A DNA stretch of 64,000 bases from Stichopus chloronotus (lineage: Eukaryota > Echinodermata > Holothuroidea > Aspidochirotida > Stichopodidae): assembly GCA_021234535.1 (NCBI GenBank), contig CM037840.1:1735801-1799800 (forward strand), given 5' to 3'. Positions 47,880-61,100 of this stretch are shown in pieces. The notes beneath the pieces were generated by a model, which did no database searches, was not told the DNA's origin, and saw only the letters and a list, made by a program, of their open reading frames with translations. Position 1 is the stretch's first letter; the number at the start of each line of letters is the position of its first letter. A program made the translations under genes and the position numbers.

Positions 47880-48290
47880 AGTATTAATTCAAACTTCAAA
47901 TTCACTAGCTGACGTGCTGGCCATGCGCTATAAGGGGCGGACGAAAGACTCCTGCTCTGCTGGTCATAGAAACCGTGCTAGGGTTCAAGGCACATCCGGG
48001 CTACAATGGTCCGGTGGTGGTATGGTACTTTTTGTGGCCTAGGATCCCGTGCCATGTCTCCCTTGACGTCGTAAAAGAACCCGGAAGGATGCGAGGAGGG
48101 TCGGTCAAAGGTCGACCAGAAGCGTACTAGGTGGCGTGAGGTGAATCCATGCAACTCGGCCAGAGGGTTGAAAGGCTCTTTGCGACCGGCATGTGTGCTG
48201 CCCATAGTCCACTGAACACGTGGCCCAATGAGGCGTGTTCTTCTATGAATGAACCTACGGAAGCTTGTAAGGACCATTATATATTTTTAG
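47880..48290 (+). repeat. GC-rich insert, possible SINE body
   Basis: Markedly more GC-rich than its surroundings. It contains a second B-box-like GGTTCAAGGCA (47982). It may belong with the tRNA-like head just upstream. ORFs on both strands (47978-48277, 48149-48463) cross it without domain content. Confidence 0.3.
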
Positions 48291-50700
48291 TTTTCTTTGT
48301 TGATGTATATTCGACTGGCGCCACCAACTTTTTAAATCTTAGCTGTTTCACATGTTGCAGAATTTGTTGGAATGGAGTTGCAGTATCAACGCTTATGTTA
48401 CATTGTCATATTGTAGAAGAACTGAATATTGAGCAAACTATATGTCTTATATTTTCTTCGTGAATGAAAAAGTACCATTCTGCTAGTTGCTGAAATTTAA
48501 ATTAACATTTACATTCCCAAAGAGGACCAGATTTCTTTTTATAATGACGGTTTTCCACCCCCCCCCAAATGCAAATAATTGTTTATGCAATGCATTGTGT
48601 ATGGTAAATAGCGTGTCTCATTCAGTGGTAAATATGTCACATGACATCAACACTTTCAATCATACCAGTAAGCAGAGCCCTGACATTAAAAAAAAGAAAC
48701 ATGTCCTTAGTTCATTCACCTGTGTATTGCCACCGTTATCTTTAAAATGTAAAACTTTTCATAAACGCCCACCCATTACATGGAATGTTATTGGTTTCAA
48801 CCATAGAGAAAGATCCGTCGCTTTGCTTATCGCACATTGCCGCAGTATCATTATAGGCACGAAAAGTATAGTGACAGCATTGGTTCTATGTTAGGGTTAG
48901 CAAATCTTTGATCGGATAAATTTGAATAGGGTCATCTAAATAAAGAGAGGCAAGAAATTAACAATTTACTTGTTCATGAATTATTCCTCTGTGTTTTAAA
49001 CATGCTCTGTGTTTGGACGTACCAATGACCTTCACTGAATATTACGTAATAGATACTTCATTGAAGAATTTAAACAAGTATTGTACAGGCAGGAACAAAA
49101 GGAATTAAGTGTGACACTGTCATTCATTTTAAGACGTCCCAAAACGTTCCATTGTTCGCTTGACTTTCTGTCTTCATTCACTAAATACCTGAAGTATTAT
49201 GAACAATCAACGTTGATGTCTTTGACATCTTCACTGTAGTCGTAACTAGTAAATAGTTCCAGGGATAAGTTCTTTCTGTGCGTGATTAGTGTGTAGTGTG
49301 AGTGTGTCGGTTCCCCTAATATCACAGGTACATATTGAACATGATTTTCTCGCAGGCTACTGAAGGAACGCATTGATTTGGGGAGAAACATTTCTTTCGA
49401 CTGGTAGTAGGGTCTCGTAACGAGAAAGGCTTTCTCACGTGCAGTGAACGATTTGCCTTAAAGTTGAAAAAACTCTGCTCACAAAGTAATGCGTTGGGAA
49501 GGGGGGGGGGGGGGTAGAGGGTTAGGCACTGTAAGGCCGCGTCGGTGCGAATATCACGAAGGGAATTGGGTGTACTGCATAGATTGTTTGCCTACCAAAG
49601 AAATATGACCACTGAACTCTACCAAATCCCCCAGAAAAAAAAAAAAATGTTAATGCATAAATGTAATTTTGTGGGGTCCAATTTTCGCGTAGGCCCTGAC
49701 CATATTCCTCACTAGCCCATACCTAAATCCAGCCCTGCTTATGTACTTGAAATATACATTGAATAAAATAACTCAATAAAAGAGAACATCAAAGTTATAG
49801 ATAAGTTGACTCTCAGCGAAAATGCCAAGGAAAGCTTTTGTAATAGACAATCAAAATAAACAAGGAAAACATGAATTTTTAATAAAATATTCCTGTCCTC
49901 AATTAGTGTTATTCAAAGAGACAAAAATAGCAGAACAAATGTTGATGTTTCACTCTGAAAAGGAGGAGGAGATGTATTCTCTGTAGTTTCTTTCAATTTC
50001 TTCATTTGTCGATATCAAGTAACTCCTTTCAAGACTTCCATCTCACTGGGCCAGAAGTGGTTGCAGTATAAATCATCATACTTTAATATTCGTAAATGTA
50101 GAATATTTCATGAATTATTACTATAGCCCAAAGTGTCACTGAATTGTCTACGGCAGTCATTAGTGTAAATTGAATGTTGGACAGATAACTATGTTAATAC
50201 TTCTTGTTGTTGTGCAATACTGCAAAGTTTCATAATACAACAGTATTAAATCCCACATGGATGCAATGATTGGCTTCTGTGTAGTTCGCTCCATGCAAAG
50301 TTACTCACATAAAATGTTAGTCACATTACAATTCTCATTTTCTCACTTCTTTCACATTTACAATGTTCATGATATAAACATTCTCTTGTTTTCAAAGATT
50401 GGACATTAAGTGTTTATGCTCAAACCAGCTGTTAGTTTACTAAAGTTCTAGGCTAATGGCTTGTAAAACAATTTCATTGATTTTAGACTTGCTCAACCTA
50501 TACAAACATACAAAGGCAAATGCTACGTACCAGCAGAATTGCAAAATATCCAAATCAAAAAGGTGGTTGTATTTATTGTTCAGAAAGTGGTTTGACATGT
50601 TAGCTTTCTTTCCGGTGTGCTACTGTTTGGTGAAACTAACAGAATTGTGACGTACTGTGTCATATAAAAGTGAAGCTATATTATGTAAATTTGTTTTATG
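48291..50700. other. intergenic, nothing coding recognised
   Basis: G14 at 49501-49514. TAAATCCAGCCCTG (ending 49737) looks like a hAT-type right end without an identifiable partner. The ORF 48487-48894 has no recognised domain. Confidence 0.35.
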
Positions 50701-52145
50701 CATTTCATAATTACTCACGAGTAGGCATGCTAATATGTTCCACATGTCAGCAAATATATATCACTGATAACAATGCACTAATTGAACAGTATTTTACTAA
50801 TTGTTATCAAAGTTGTTTCTTGTATGCTTGTACACCTGACCAACTAACGTTGTATCAGTGCTAAAGGGTATATCACGGGCTGAGCTTTAGTGCAACTTCC
50901 AACCCCCCCCCCCCCCAAAACAAAAATGAAATGTATAGGTACTATCAGGTACATGGTAGCATTATTACGTTTAACTGATAGGTTGTCCTATTAAAAACAA
51001 TCAATTAGAGTTTGGTACGGAAGCTAAACCAAGAAATAAACTCCCATTAAGATAACCAACTCTTTAGTAGTAACTATTTCTATTTGAATGACTGCCCCTA
51101 GTCATGACAGAATTTCCATAATGTGCTAAAGTCATGTCTCGAGAATATATTTTCTTGCATGATATTAAACAAAATGTGATATCCTGATATACCATAATGG
51201 TTACGATGAGTCATCTCGAGAAAGCATGAACATGTATGATATCATGTGAGGATTTGCTGGTGACTGCTGGTAATTCTCATTCCAAGCTACAATGATGAAA
51301 ATCCAGGCTAGCATTGTTATTCACTTTTTGTTAAAATCTGCTCAGATGTTGGTATACTTCTCCATTGATGGTTAACGAATTTTCCTAAAGAATCAGTGTT
51401 TCGTTGTTTACTTAGTTATGTGGTCTTGTCAAAGTAATTTCCTGTATTTTTATACATATTATTTTCATATATATTATTATTTATATAACATGTGATATAT
51501 ATTACTTTTTTTTTCACTTAGACTATCCGCTAATACCAGGGTTGGTGACAGGAGGTATTATCCTCAAATGCTTTTAGTCAAAACCTTGCCCTCATTTCTT
51601 ACGCCTTCTAAAGGATGGAGATACCGTCATGTCCATGGTAGTATTACTACGTTTAACTGATAGGTTGCCCTATTATGCACAATCAAGTAGATTTTAATAC
51701 GGAAGCTACACCAAAAAATGAACTCCCATTAAGATTACCTGCTTGTAGTGGTGACCATTTATCAAACCTTGAGTAAGCCATCCTTTGAGAATATGTAAAA
51801 AGAAATCATAGCTCTAAAAATAGCAAAGCCTTTGAGATATAGGTGTTACATGTTGCAGTACATAACCTACGTAGTTACACAGTGTTACATTAACAAGTGA
51901 CATTCAACGATAGGCTTACGAGTAACTTTTGAAGTCTGGGTGGTCATCGGGGCTTATTAAATGTCAGCGTTTGAATTCTTCACCATTTTGAATATTATTG
52001 ATAACATTACACTAACGGAACAGTACTGTACTTTACTTGACAAAGTCGTTTCTTGTATGCTCGTACACCTGACGCATTCACGTTTTATCGGTGCTAACAT
52101 GACAAGTTTTATCACTGGCTGAGCTTTAATGCAGCTTTATACACA
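50701..52145. repeat. two duplicated blocks in the same orientation
   Basis: Block 1 (about 50760-50900: TTTCTTGTATGCTTGTACACCTGAC...GGCTGAGCTTTA) recurs at about 51995-52140. Block 2 (about 50950-51060: TTACGTTTAACTGATAGGTT...AACTCCCATTAAGAT) recurs at about 51640-51740. Order is 1-2-2'-1'. A C14 run lies at 50903-50916. No coding content was found. Confidence 0.6.
51095..51260 (+). mobile_element. ~160-bp dispersed repeat, copy 3
   Basis: Contains CATGTCTCGAGAAT, TTGCATGATATTAAACAAAA, TGATATACCATAATGGTTA, ATCTCGAGAAAGC and TATGATATCATGTGAGGAT, in the order of the other copies. Confidence 0.7.
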
Positions 52146-52410
52146 CATGACCTTTTCATACTTGACGTCATATCATACAGTGACTGAACTACAAAGTAGG
52201 TTATTCTGGCATTTTGGTAAATAGATTGACCATATGATTTAATAAAGTTAGAGAAAATTGATGGCTTTCTTTTCAAGAATTACGTTAGATCTGAATATCG
52301 CTTGAATCGAGATAAGAAATGGATATGGAATAACATAAAACTCATAATTTTATCTATTTTCAGAGCTTTTACAGTTACATAGATTGCGGGACATGACGAA
52401 GTTTCCCTAT

Positions 52411-52545
52411 TAGTCAATCCTCACATAAAATCATACATTGTATGCCTTCTCGAGAGTACATAAACTGATCATTATGGTATATCTGGATATCACGTCATGT
52501 TGTATCATGCAGAAAAGGCCTTCTCGAGTGATGATTTTGTCTCTA
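52411..52545 (-). mobile_element. ~160-bp dispersed repeat, copy 4 (inverted)
   Basis: The reverse complement reads CACTCGAGAAGGCC...TGCATGATACAACATGACGTGATATC...ATATACCATAATG...CTCTCGAGAAGGC...TTATGTGAGGATT, matching copy 3 unit by unit. Confidence 0.7.
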
Positions 52546-53039
52546 TTATTGTCTCTCTGTAATATTTTATAGTGAAATTCGTACTCGTCGTTCACATCTC
52601 CACAAATTACGCGTACAAAAAAAAGAGTGCGTAGAGTAATTAAGTATTTGTATTTCTGTCAGAATTAATAACTCTTTCCTCTTTTTACTCTTTTTACATC
52701 TTAGACAAACAGCAAAATGTTACTTTCATGTATCACTTTCATAAAAATTTTATATCAAATACGTTTAATTCTCTTTCCATATTACGTATTCTCACAATTT
52801 TCTGTTCTTAAATTTGAAGTTCATACATTAATGGCCCTTTGAAGCTTCCCTATGAAGGGAGCCCTCTCACGTGGGGAGGCTTTCTGTCTTGACTAAATGA
52901 AGGTGCCATGGCACACAAAGTTCTACCTAAAGTGAGTTAGGCATTGTATATTTGGCCTCCCCGAGGCGATAGGCTAGTTTATGCGTTAGGACGGTGCTAA
53001 TTAAAAAGGGCGTCACCCATTCTGAGACCAAAATCTGCA
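52546..53039. other. intergenic, nothing recognised
   Basis: Includes a somewhat GC-richer stretch at 52840-53000 with an AGCTTCCCTATGAAGGGAGC palindrome (GGGAGCCCTCTCACGTGGGG follows). No gene assigned. Confidence 0.3.
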
Positions 53040-54230
53040 TCTAATATTGCTGCAGGGGATCAAAATTAGGGGGCGGGAACTTAAGTACTGCTACACCTGC
53101 ATATTTGCTAAGTATATATATCAAGACGCCCGTGGTTTCATCTCAAAATGACTGCTCTCGACGTTGCTCCAACTTTGGTAGAAGTCTGTTTAAATGTTGC
53201 TTACTCCGAGGAGATCCTTAAGTAACAAGATGTAAAACAGGACTCGGTACAGTCTTTTCAATGTAAACGACGTAGGGATATTCTGACATTTTAATTTGTT
53301 GAGCTCATCAACTAAATGTTCGGCTTTTCGTTGGCAGGTTCTTCACACACGATGGACAACGAAGACCAAAATACATCATCGAAGTTCGAAAAAGTCAAGA
53401 ATCCAGTCAAGTTTGGACTAATTATGGCACTTTGGTTATCTATTTTATATTTTCTTTAAGGGAGAGGGACAAATTGATTAACTTTATGGTCCTTACCAAA
53501 GTCTTAAAATATCACTTAAATCGAGATCACGCTAAATCGACGGAAATGCAAGACTTTATTAGAATTTAAAAAAACAAATTTAATAGTGACATTATGTTGA
53601 CATTCTGATCAAAATGGGGAAGACTAGATCGCAAATAACAGCATCTTATTGCATAGAACAACATACTTTAAGATCCCTCTGATTTTATCCCAAAGATATT
53701 ATTTTTACAACATGAAAATATGTTTCTTTTTAACGAGATTGCTCTGTGACAAAACACACTAAGCTAATATTATGGTAGATTTGTTTTAAGTGTAAACGAT
53801 GTAAGAGTTATTATAAAATTAAATAATAATTGTGTCATAAACTAACGTTTTAGCATTTTGGAGGTTTGTTTCAATCACGGAGAGGAGGGAGGGGCGGTAA
53901 ATCTTTAACACAAAGAAACACGAGTTCGAAGTTCGATTTTGACCAAAATATGAGATTTTGATAAGGGTATAGTCGTAATGGAATATTAATTGAGGCAAAT
54001 TGAGAAATTATTTTATGAGGACCAAAAGGTTGACATCCTTAATCAAGAAAAAGAAATACATATTTCAAGACACGTCTGATTTTGTCTTATGATAATTATT
54101 TTTGACGTATTCTAAAAGAAAAAGTTAAACGTAGTGAATAGTAGAATCTTTTACGTGACAACCATGTTGGAGTTATTGTCATATTTAAATAATCTTGATG
54201 ACGTAATAAACTAGGTGTTAGTCATTTTAT
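53040..54230. repeat. diverged satellite family at the array edge, about three units
   Basis: Units repeat at about 53134, 53672 and 54068, judged by GTTTCATCTCAAAATGAC / GATTTTATCCCAAAGATA / GATTTTGTCTTATGATAA followed by TGTAAACGACGTAGG-type and GTAACATT-type blocks. The first interval (538 bp) is ~142 bp longer than the second (396 bp); the excess holds the small ORF at 53352-53459. Related units occur at 45.4-46.3 kb. Confidence 0.5.
53352..53459 (+). CDS. possible 35-aa tail-anchored small protein (uncertain)
   Basis: ATG-TAA frame with a hydrophilic acidic start (MDNEDQNTSSKFEKVKN) and a C-terminal hydrophobic stretch (FGLIMALWLSILYFL), the layout of a small single-pass protein. A TTGGCAG acceptor-like site lies 15 bp before the ATG. 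It occupies an insertion relative to neighbouring repeat units, so it did not arise from the satellite unit itself. It may be a captured gene fragment or chance. Confidence 0.2.
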   Translation: MDNEDQNTSSKFEKVKNPVKFGLIMALWLSILYFL

Positions 54231-55153
54231 AGGTAATTTACATTGGGTCTTCAAGTTGTTACATTCTGGTCTTACCAAAATTACACTCTTCGATTCATTC
54301 AGACAATAAAAACAATCTTTCAACATGTCCTTTTTGTAACAAACCTTGCAAAAGGAACAAACAATCATCCGTAGTCTATTTAGTTAACGTACCATGAACA
54401 GAACCGGTCTATGCTTTGCTATCGATATCATTAAAATTTACCTGTTCAATGTGATTCATAACTAACAACTACTAAGAAAAGAAATAACTCAGAAATGAAG
54501 TAATATCACATGGAATCGGTCACTTCTCAATGTAGCAGATTTTGGCCAACATGTGACATTTTAATAAAGCTATAGCCTTACGTTTTGGTCAATTTCAGCC
54601 AAATCGTCGATATTTTCAATCGTTACCACAAATGTAAAGTACTTTAAAATGTAGTTAACAGAAAAAAGTAATTTATCAAGATTCCAGAATAAAATGAATC
54701 AGTCATGGATATTCATCAAATTGTAACATTGTGGTTTTCATGTAATATTTGTCAAATTTACACTCTTCAGTTTTTTTCATAAATGAAAACAATCATTGGT
54801 CTCTCCCTTTGCTTGTAACAATCAGTTATGTGAAACAAAAATACATCCGTAGTGTCCTTTGTTAACACAAAATTAAACAAAACGTTTATGAGTTCATATC
54901 AAAAAAATTAATATTTACTTGTTGAATATAAAGTGTTAAAATAAGCAAAACAGTTGAGAAAAAAACAAAAAAGGCCTCCAAGACAGTAATATTACATCGA
55001 ATCGGTCAGTTCTGCAGATAAATATTCATAACATTGTAACATTGTGGTTTTCTTGTTATATTTGTCAAATTTACACTCTTCAATTTTTCAATCATTCAAA
55101 AATCATTGACCTGACTCTTTGGTCCCATGGATAAATATGACATTTGATAGCTA
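54231..55153. repeat. diverged edge monomers of the main satellite
   Basis: 54497-54870 (ATATCACATGGAATCGGTCA...GCTATAGCCTTACGTTTTGG...AATCGTTACCACAAATG) and 54974-55120 (ATTACATCGAATCGGTCA, TTGTCAAATTTACACTC) are recognisable but strongly diverged, partly deleted monomers. 54231-54480 is more diverged still. Confidence 0.65.
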
Positions 55154-58100
55154 TTAATGACGTCATTTCATATTAATAAAGGCTCCATTACAGTAATATC
55201 ACATTGAATCGGTCATTTCTCAAAGCTGACAGAAAGATCTCGAAAATAGAACAAAATCGAAAATGTTGCGGATTTTAGCCAAAATATGACAATTTGATAA
55301 GGCTATAGCCTTACGTTTTTTTAAAATTTCAGCCAAATCGTCGATATTTTTAATCGTTACCAGAAATGTGTATATTCTTTAAATAAACATTCTCATTCAA
55401 TAAAAGACACTTTCTAGCCCGAAATCGTGCTTCTTTTGATAGAAAGATGATTTATGATCACATAATTTTCATAGTCCCTCCAAAAATGAAGTACTTGAAA
55501 ATGCAGTTGATAGAAATAAAACTTGTTATTTCTCAAGATTCAAGGCTAAAATAAAGCAGTCATGAATGTTGATAACATTGTAACATTGTTGATTTCTGTT
55601 ATACTTGTCAAATTTACACTTGCCAATTTTTTTCATATTAAAAAAATGATTGGCCTCTCGCTTTGCTTGTAACAATCCGTTATGTGGAACATGCAAACCT
55701 CCGTAGTATTAATTCCTAATACACCATGTACTAAAAATGTCAATGATTTAATATCAATATTATCAAAGTTTACCTCTTTAATATAAAGCTTTAAACTAAA
55801 CCAAAGAGTTCAACAAACAAACAAAATGATCACCCTTTCTCCTAGATCTTGCTAAGTTCACGGTATCGAGTAGATTCAAGGTGATTCCGACTTATGGATA
55901 AATATGACATTTGAAAGCTGTTAATGACGTCATTTCATATTAATAAAGGCTCCATTACAGTAATATCACATTGAATCAGTCATTTCTCAAAGCTGACAGA
56001 AAGATCTCGAAAATAGAACAAAATCGAAAATGTTGCGGATTTTAGCCAAAATATGACAATTTGATAGGGCTATAGCCTCACGTTTTTTTTAAATTTCAGC
56101 CAAATCGTGGATATTTTCAATCGTTACCACCAATGTGTCTATTTTTGAAATAAAAATTCTCATTCAATAAAAGACACTTTCTAGCCCGAAATCGTGCTTC
56201 TTTTGATAGATAGATGATTTATGATCTCATAATTTTCATAGTCCCTCCAAAAATGAAGTATTTGAAAATACATTTGACAGAAATAAAAAAAAATTTGTTT
56301 GTAACAATATGTTATGTGGAACATGCAAACGTCCGTAGTCTCAATTCTTAACACAACATCTACTAAAAACGTCAATAATTTAATATCAATATTATCAAAG
56401 TTTATCTCTTTAATATAAAGCTTTTAACTAAACAAAAGAGTTCAAAAAACAAACAAAATGATCACACTTTCACCTAGATCTTCCTAAATTCATGATAACG
56501 AGTAATTTCAAGGTAAATCCGACTTATGGATAAATATGACATTTAAAAGCTGTTAATGACGTTATTTCATATTAATAAAGGCTCCATTACAGTAATATCA
56601 CATTGAATCGGTCATTTCTCAAAGCTGACAGAAAGATCTCGAAAATAGAAGAAAATCGAAAATGTTGCGGATTTTAGCCAAAATATGACAATTTGATAAG
56701 GCTATAGCCTTACGTTTTTCTTAAATTTCAGCCAAATCGTCGATATTTTCAATCGTTACCACCAATGTGTCTATTTTTGAAATAAAAATTCTCATTCAAT
56801 AAAAGACACTTTCTAGCCCGAAATCGTGCTTCTTTTGATAGATAGATGATTTATGATCTCATAATTTTCATAGTCCCTCCAAAAATGAAGTATTTGAAAA
56901 TACATTTGACAGAAATAAAAAAAAATTTGTTTGTAACAATATGTTATGTGGAACATGCAAACGTCCGTAGTCTCAATTCTTAACACAACATCTACTAAAA
57001 ACGTCAATAATTTAATATGAATATTATCAAAGTTTATCTCTTTAATATAAAGCTTTTAACTAAACAAAAGAGTTCAAAAAACAAACAAAATGATCACACT
57101 TTCACCTAGATCTTCCTAAATTCATGATAACGAGTAATTTCAAGGTAAATCCGACTTATGGATAAATATGACATTTAAAAGCTGTTAATGACGTTATTTC
57201 ATATTAATAAAGGCTCCATTACAGTAATATCACATTGAATCGGTCATTTCTCAAAGCTGACAGAAAGATCTCGAAAATAGAACAAAATCGAAAATGTTGC
57301 GGATTTTAGCCAAAATATGACAATTTGATAAGGCTATAGCCTTACGTTTTTCTTAAATTTCAGCCAAATCGTCGATATTTTCAATCGTTACCACAAATGT
57401 GTATATTTTTGAAATAAAAATTCTCATTCAATAAAAGACACTTTCTAGCCCGAAATCGTCCTTCTTTTGATAGTAAGATGATTTAAGATCGCATAATTTT
57501 GAGAGTCCCTCCAAAAATGAAGTATTTGAAAATGCATTTGACAGAAATAAAAAAAAACTTTGTTTGTAACAATATGTTATGTGGAACATGCAAACGTCCG
57601 TAGTCTCAATTCCTAACACAACATCTACTAAAAACGTCAATAATTTAATATGAATATTATCAAAGTTTACATTTTTAATATAAAGCTTTTAACTAAACAA
57701 AAGAGTTCAAAAAACAAACAAAATGATCACCCTTTCTCCTAGATCTTGCTAAATTCATAATAACCAGTAATTTCAAGGTGAATCCGACTTATGGATAAAT
57801 ATGACATTTGAAAGCTGTTAATGATGTCATTTCATATTAATAAAGGTTCCATTACAGTAATATCACATTGAATCGGTCATTTCTCAAAGATGACAGAAAG
57901 ATCTCGAAAATAGAACAAAATCGAAAATGTTGCAGATTTTAGTCAAAATATGACAATTTGATAGGGCTATAGCCTTACTTTTTTTTAAATTTCAGTCAAA
58001 TCGTGGATATTTTCAATCGTTACCATTAATGTGTCTATTTTTGAAATAAACATTCTCATTCAATAAAAGACACTTTCTAGGACGAAATCGTCCTTTTTTG

Positions 58101-61100
58101 ATAGAAATATGTTTTATGATCTCATAATTTTCATAGTCACTCCAAAAAAGAAGTATTTGAAAATGCAAGTGATTGAAATAAAACTTGTTATTTCTCAAGA
58201 TTCCAGGATAAAACAAAGCAGTCTTGAATATTGATTACATTGTAACATTGTGGTTTTCTCCTTATATTCGTCAAATTTACACTTGTCAATTTTTTTCATA
58301 TTAAAAAATGATTTGCCTCTCGCTTTGCTTGTAACAATTCGTTATGTGGAACATGCAAACATCCGTAGTCTCAATTCTCAACACAACATGTACAAACATA
58401 AGAGAAGATAAAATAAGATCAACTTCATTGAAAACGTCAATAATTTAATATCAACATTATGAAAGTTTACCTCTTTAATATAAAGGTTTTAACTAAACAA
58501 AAGAGTTCAAAAAACAAACAAAATGATCACACTTTCTCCTGGATCTTGCTAAGTTCATGATAACGAGTAATTTCAAGGTGAATCCGACTAACGGATAAAT
58601 ATGACATTTGAAAGCTGTTAATGACGTCATTTCATATTAATAAAGGTTCCAATACAGTAATATCACATTGAATCGGTCCTTTCTCAAAGCTGACAGAAAG
58701 ATCTCGAAAATAGAAGAAAATCGAAAATGTTGCAGATTTTAGCCAAAATATGACAATTTGAAAAGGCTATAGCCTTACGTTTTTTTAAAATTTCAGCCAA
58801 ATCGTCGATATTTTTAATCGTTACCAGAAATGTGTATATTCTTTAAATAAACATTCTATTCAATAAAAGACACTTTCTAGCCCGAAATCGTGCTTCTTTT
58901 GATAGAAAGATGATTTATGATCTCATAATTTTGATAGTTCCTCCAAAAATAAAGTACTTGAAAATGCAAGTGATAGAAATAAAACTTGTTATTTCTCAAG
59001 ATTCCAGGATAAAATAAAGCAGTCATGAATGTTGATAACATTGTAACATTGTTGATTTCTTGTCATACTTGTCAAATTTACACTTGCCAATTTTTTTCAT
59101 ATTAAAAAAATGATTGGCCTCTCGCTTTGCTTGTAACAATCCGTTATGTGGAACATGCAAACCTCCGTAGTATTAATTCTTAATACACCATGTACTAAAA
59201 ATGTCAATGATTTAATATCAATATTATCAAAGTTTACCTCTTTAATATAAAGCTTTAAACTAAACCAAAGAGTTCAACAAACAAACAAAATGATCACCCT
59301 TTCTCCTAGATCTTGCTAAGTTTATGATATCGAGTAGATTCAAGGTGATTCCGACTTATGGATAAATATGACATTTGAAAGCTGTTAATGACGTCATTTC
59401 ATATTAATAAAGGCTCCATTACAGTAATATCACATTGAATCAGTCATTTCTCAAAGCTGACAGAAAGATCTCGAAAATAGAACAAAATCGAAAATGTTGC
59501 GGATTTTAGCCAAAATATGACAATTTGATAGGGCTATAGCCTCACGTTTTTTTTAAATTTCAGCCAAATCGTGGATATTTTCAATCGTTACCACCAATGT
59601 GTCTATTTTTGAAATAAAAATTCTCATTCAATAAAAGACACTTTCTAGCCCGAAATCGTGCTTCTTTTGATAGATAGATGATTTATGATCTCATAATTTT
59701 CATAGTCCCTCCAAAAATGAAGTATTTGAAAATACATTTGACAGAAATAAAAAAAAATTTGTTTGTAACAATATGTTATGTGGAACATGCAAACGTCCGT
59801 AGTCTCAATTCTTAACACAACATCTACTAAAAACGTCAATAATTTAATATGAATATTATCAAAGTTTATCTCTTTAATATAAAGCTTTTAACTAAACAAA
59901 AGAGTTCAAAAAACAAACAAAATGATCACACTTTCACCTAGATCTTCCTAAATTCATGATAACGAGTAATTTCAAGGTAAATCCGACTTATGGATAAATA
60001 TGACATTTAAAAGCTGTTAATGACGTTATTTCATATTAATAAAGGCTCCATTACAGTAATATCACATTGAATCGGTCATTTCTCAAAGCTGACAGAAAGA
60101 TCTCGAAAATAGAACAAAATCGAAAATGTTGCGGATTTTAGCCAAAATATGACAATTTGATAAGGCTATAGCCTTACGTTTTTCTTAAATTTCAGCCAAA
60201 TCGTCGATATTTTCAATCGTTACCACAAATGTGTATATTTTTGAAATAAAAATTCTCATTCAATAAAAGACACTTTCTAGCCCGAAATCGTGCTTCTTTT
60301 GATAGTAAGATGATTTAAGATCGCATAATTTTGAGAGTCCCTCCAAAAATGAAGTATTTGAAAATGCATTTGACAGAAATAAAAAAAAAACTTTGTTTGT
60401 AACAATATGTTATGTGGAACATGCAAACGTCCGTAGTCTCAATTCCTAACACAACATCTACTAAAAACGTCAATAATTTAATATGAATATTATCAAAGTT
60501 TACATTTTTAATATAAAGCTTTTAACTAAACAAAAGAGTTCAAAAAACAAACAAAATGATCACCCTTTCTCCTAGATCTTGCTAAATTCATAATAACCAG
60601 TAATTTCAAGGTGAATCCGACTTATGGATAAATATGACATTTGAAAGCTGTTAATGATGTCATTTCATATTAATAAAGGTTCCATTACAGTAATATCACA
60701 TTGAATCGGTCATTTCTCAAAGATGACAGAAAGATCTCGAAAATAGAACAAAATTGAAAATGTTGCAGATTTTAGTCAAAATATGACAATTTGATAGGGC
60801 TATAGCCTTACTTTTTTTTAAATTTCAGTCAAATCGTGGATATTTTCAATCGTTACCATTAATGTGTCTATTTTTGAAATAAACATTCTCATTCAATAAA
60901 AGACACTTTCTAGGACGAAATCGTCCTTTTTTGATAGAAATATGTTTTATGATCTCATAATTTTCATAGTCACTCCAAAAAAGAAGTATTTGAAAATGCA
61001 AGTGATTGAAATAAAACTTGTTATTTCTCAAGATTCCAGGATAAAACAAAGCAGTCTTGAATATTGATTACATTGTAACATTGTGGTTTTCTCCTTATAT

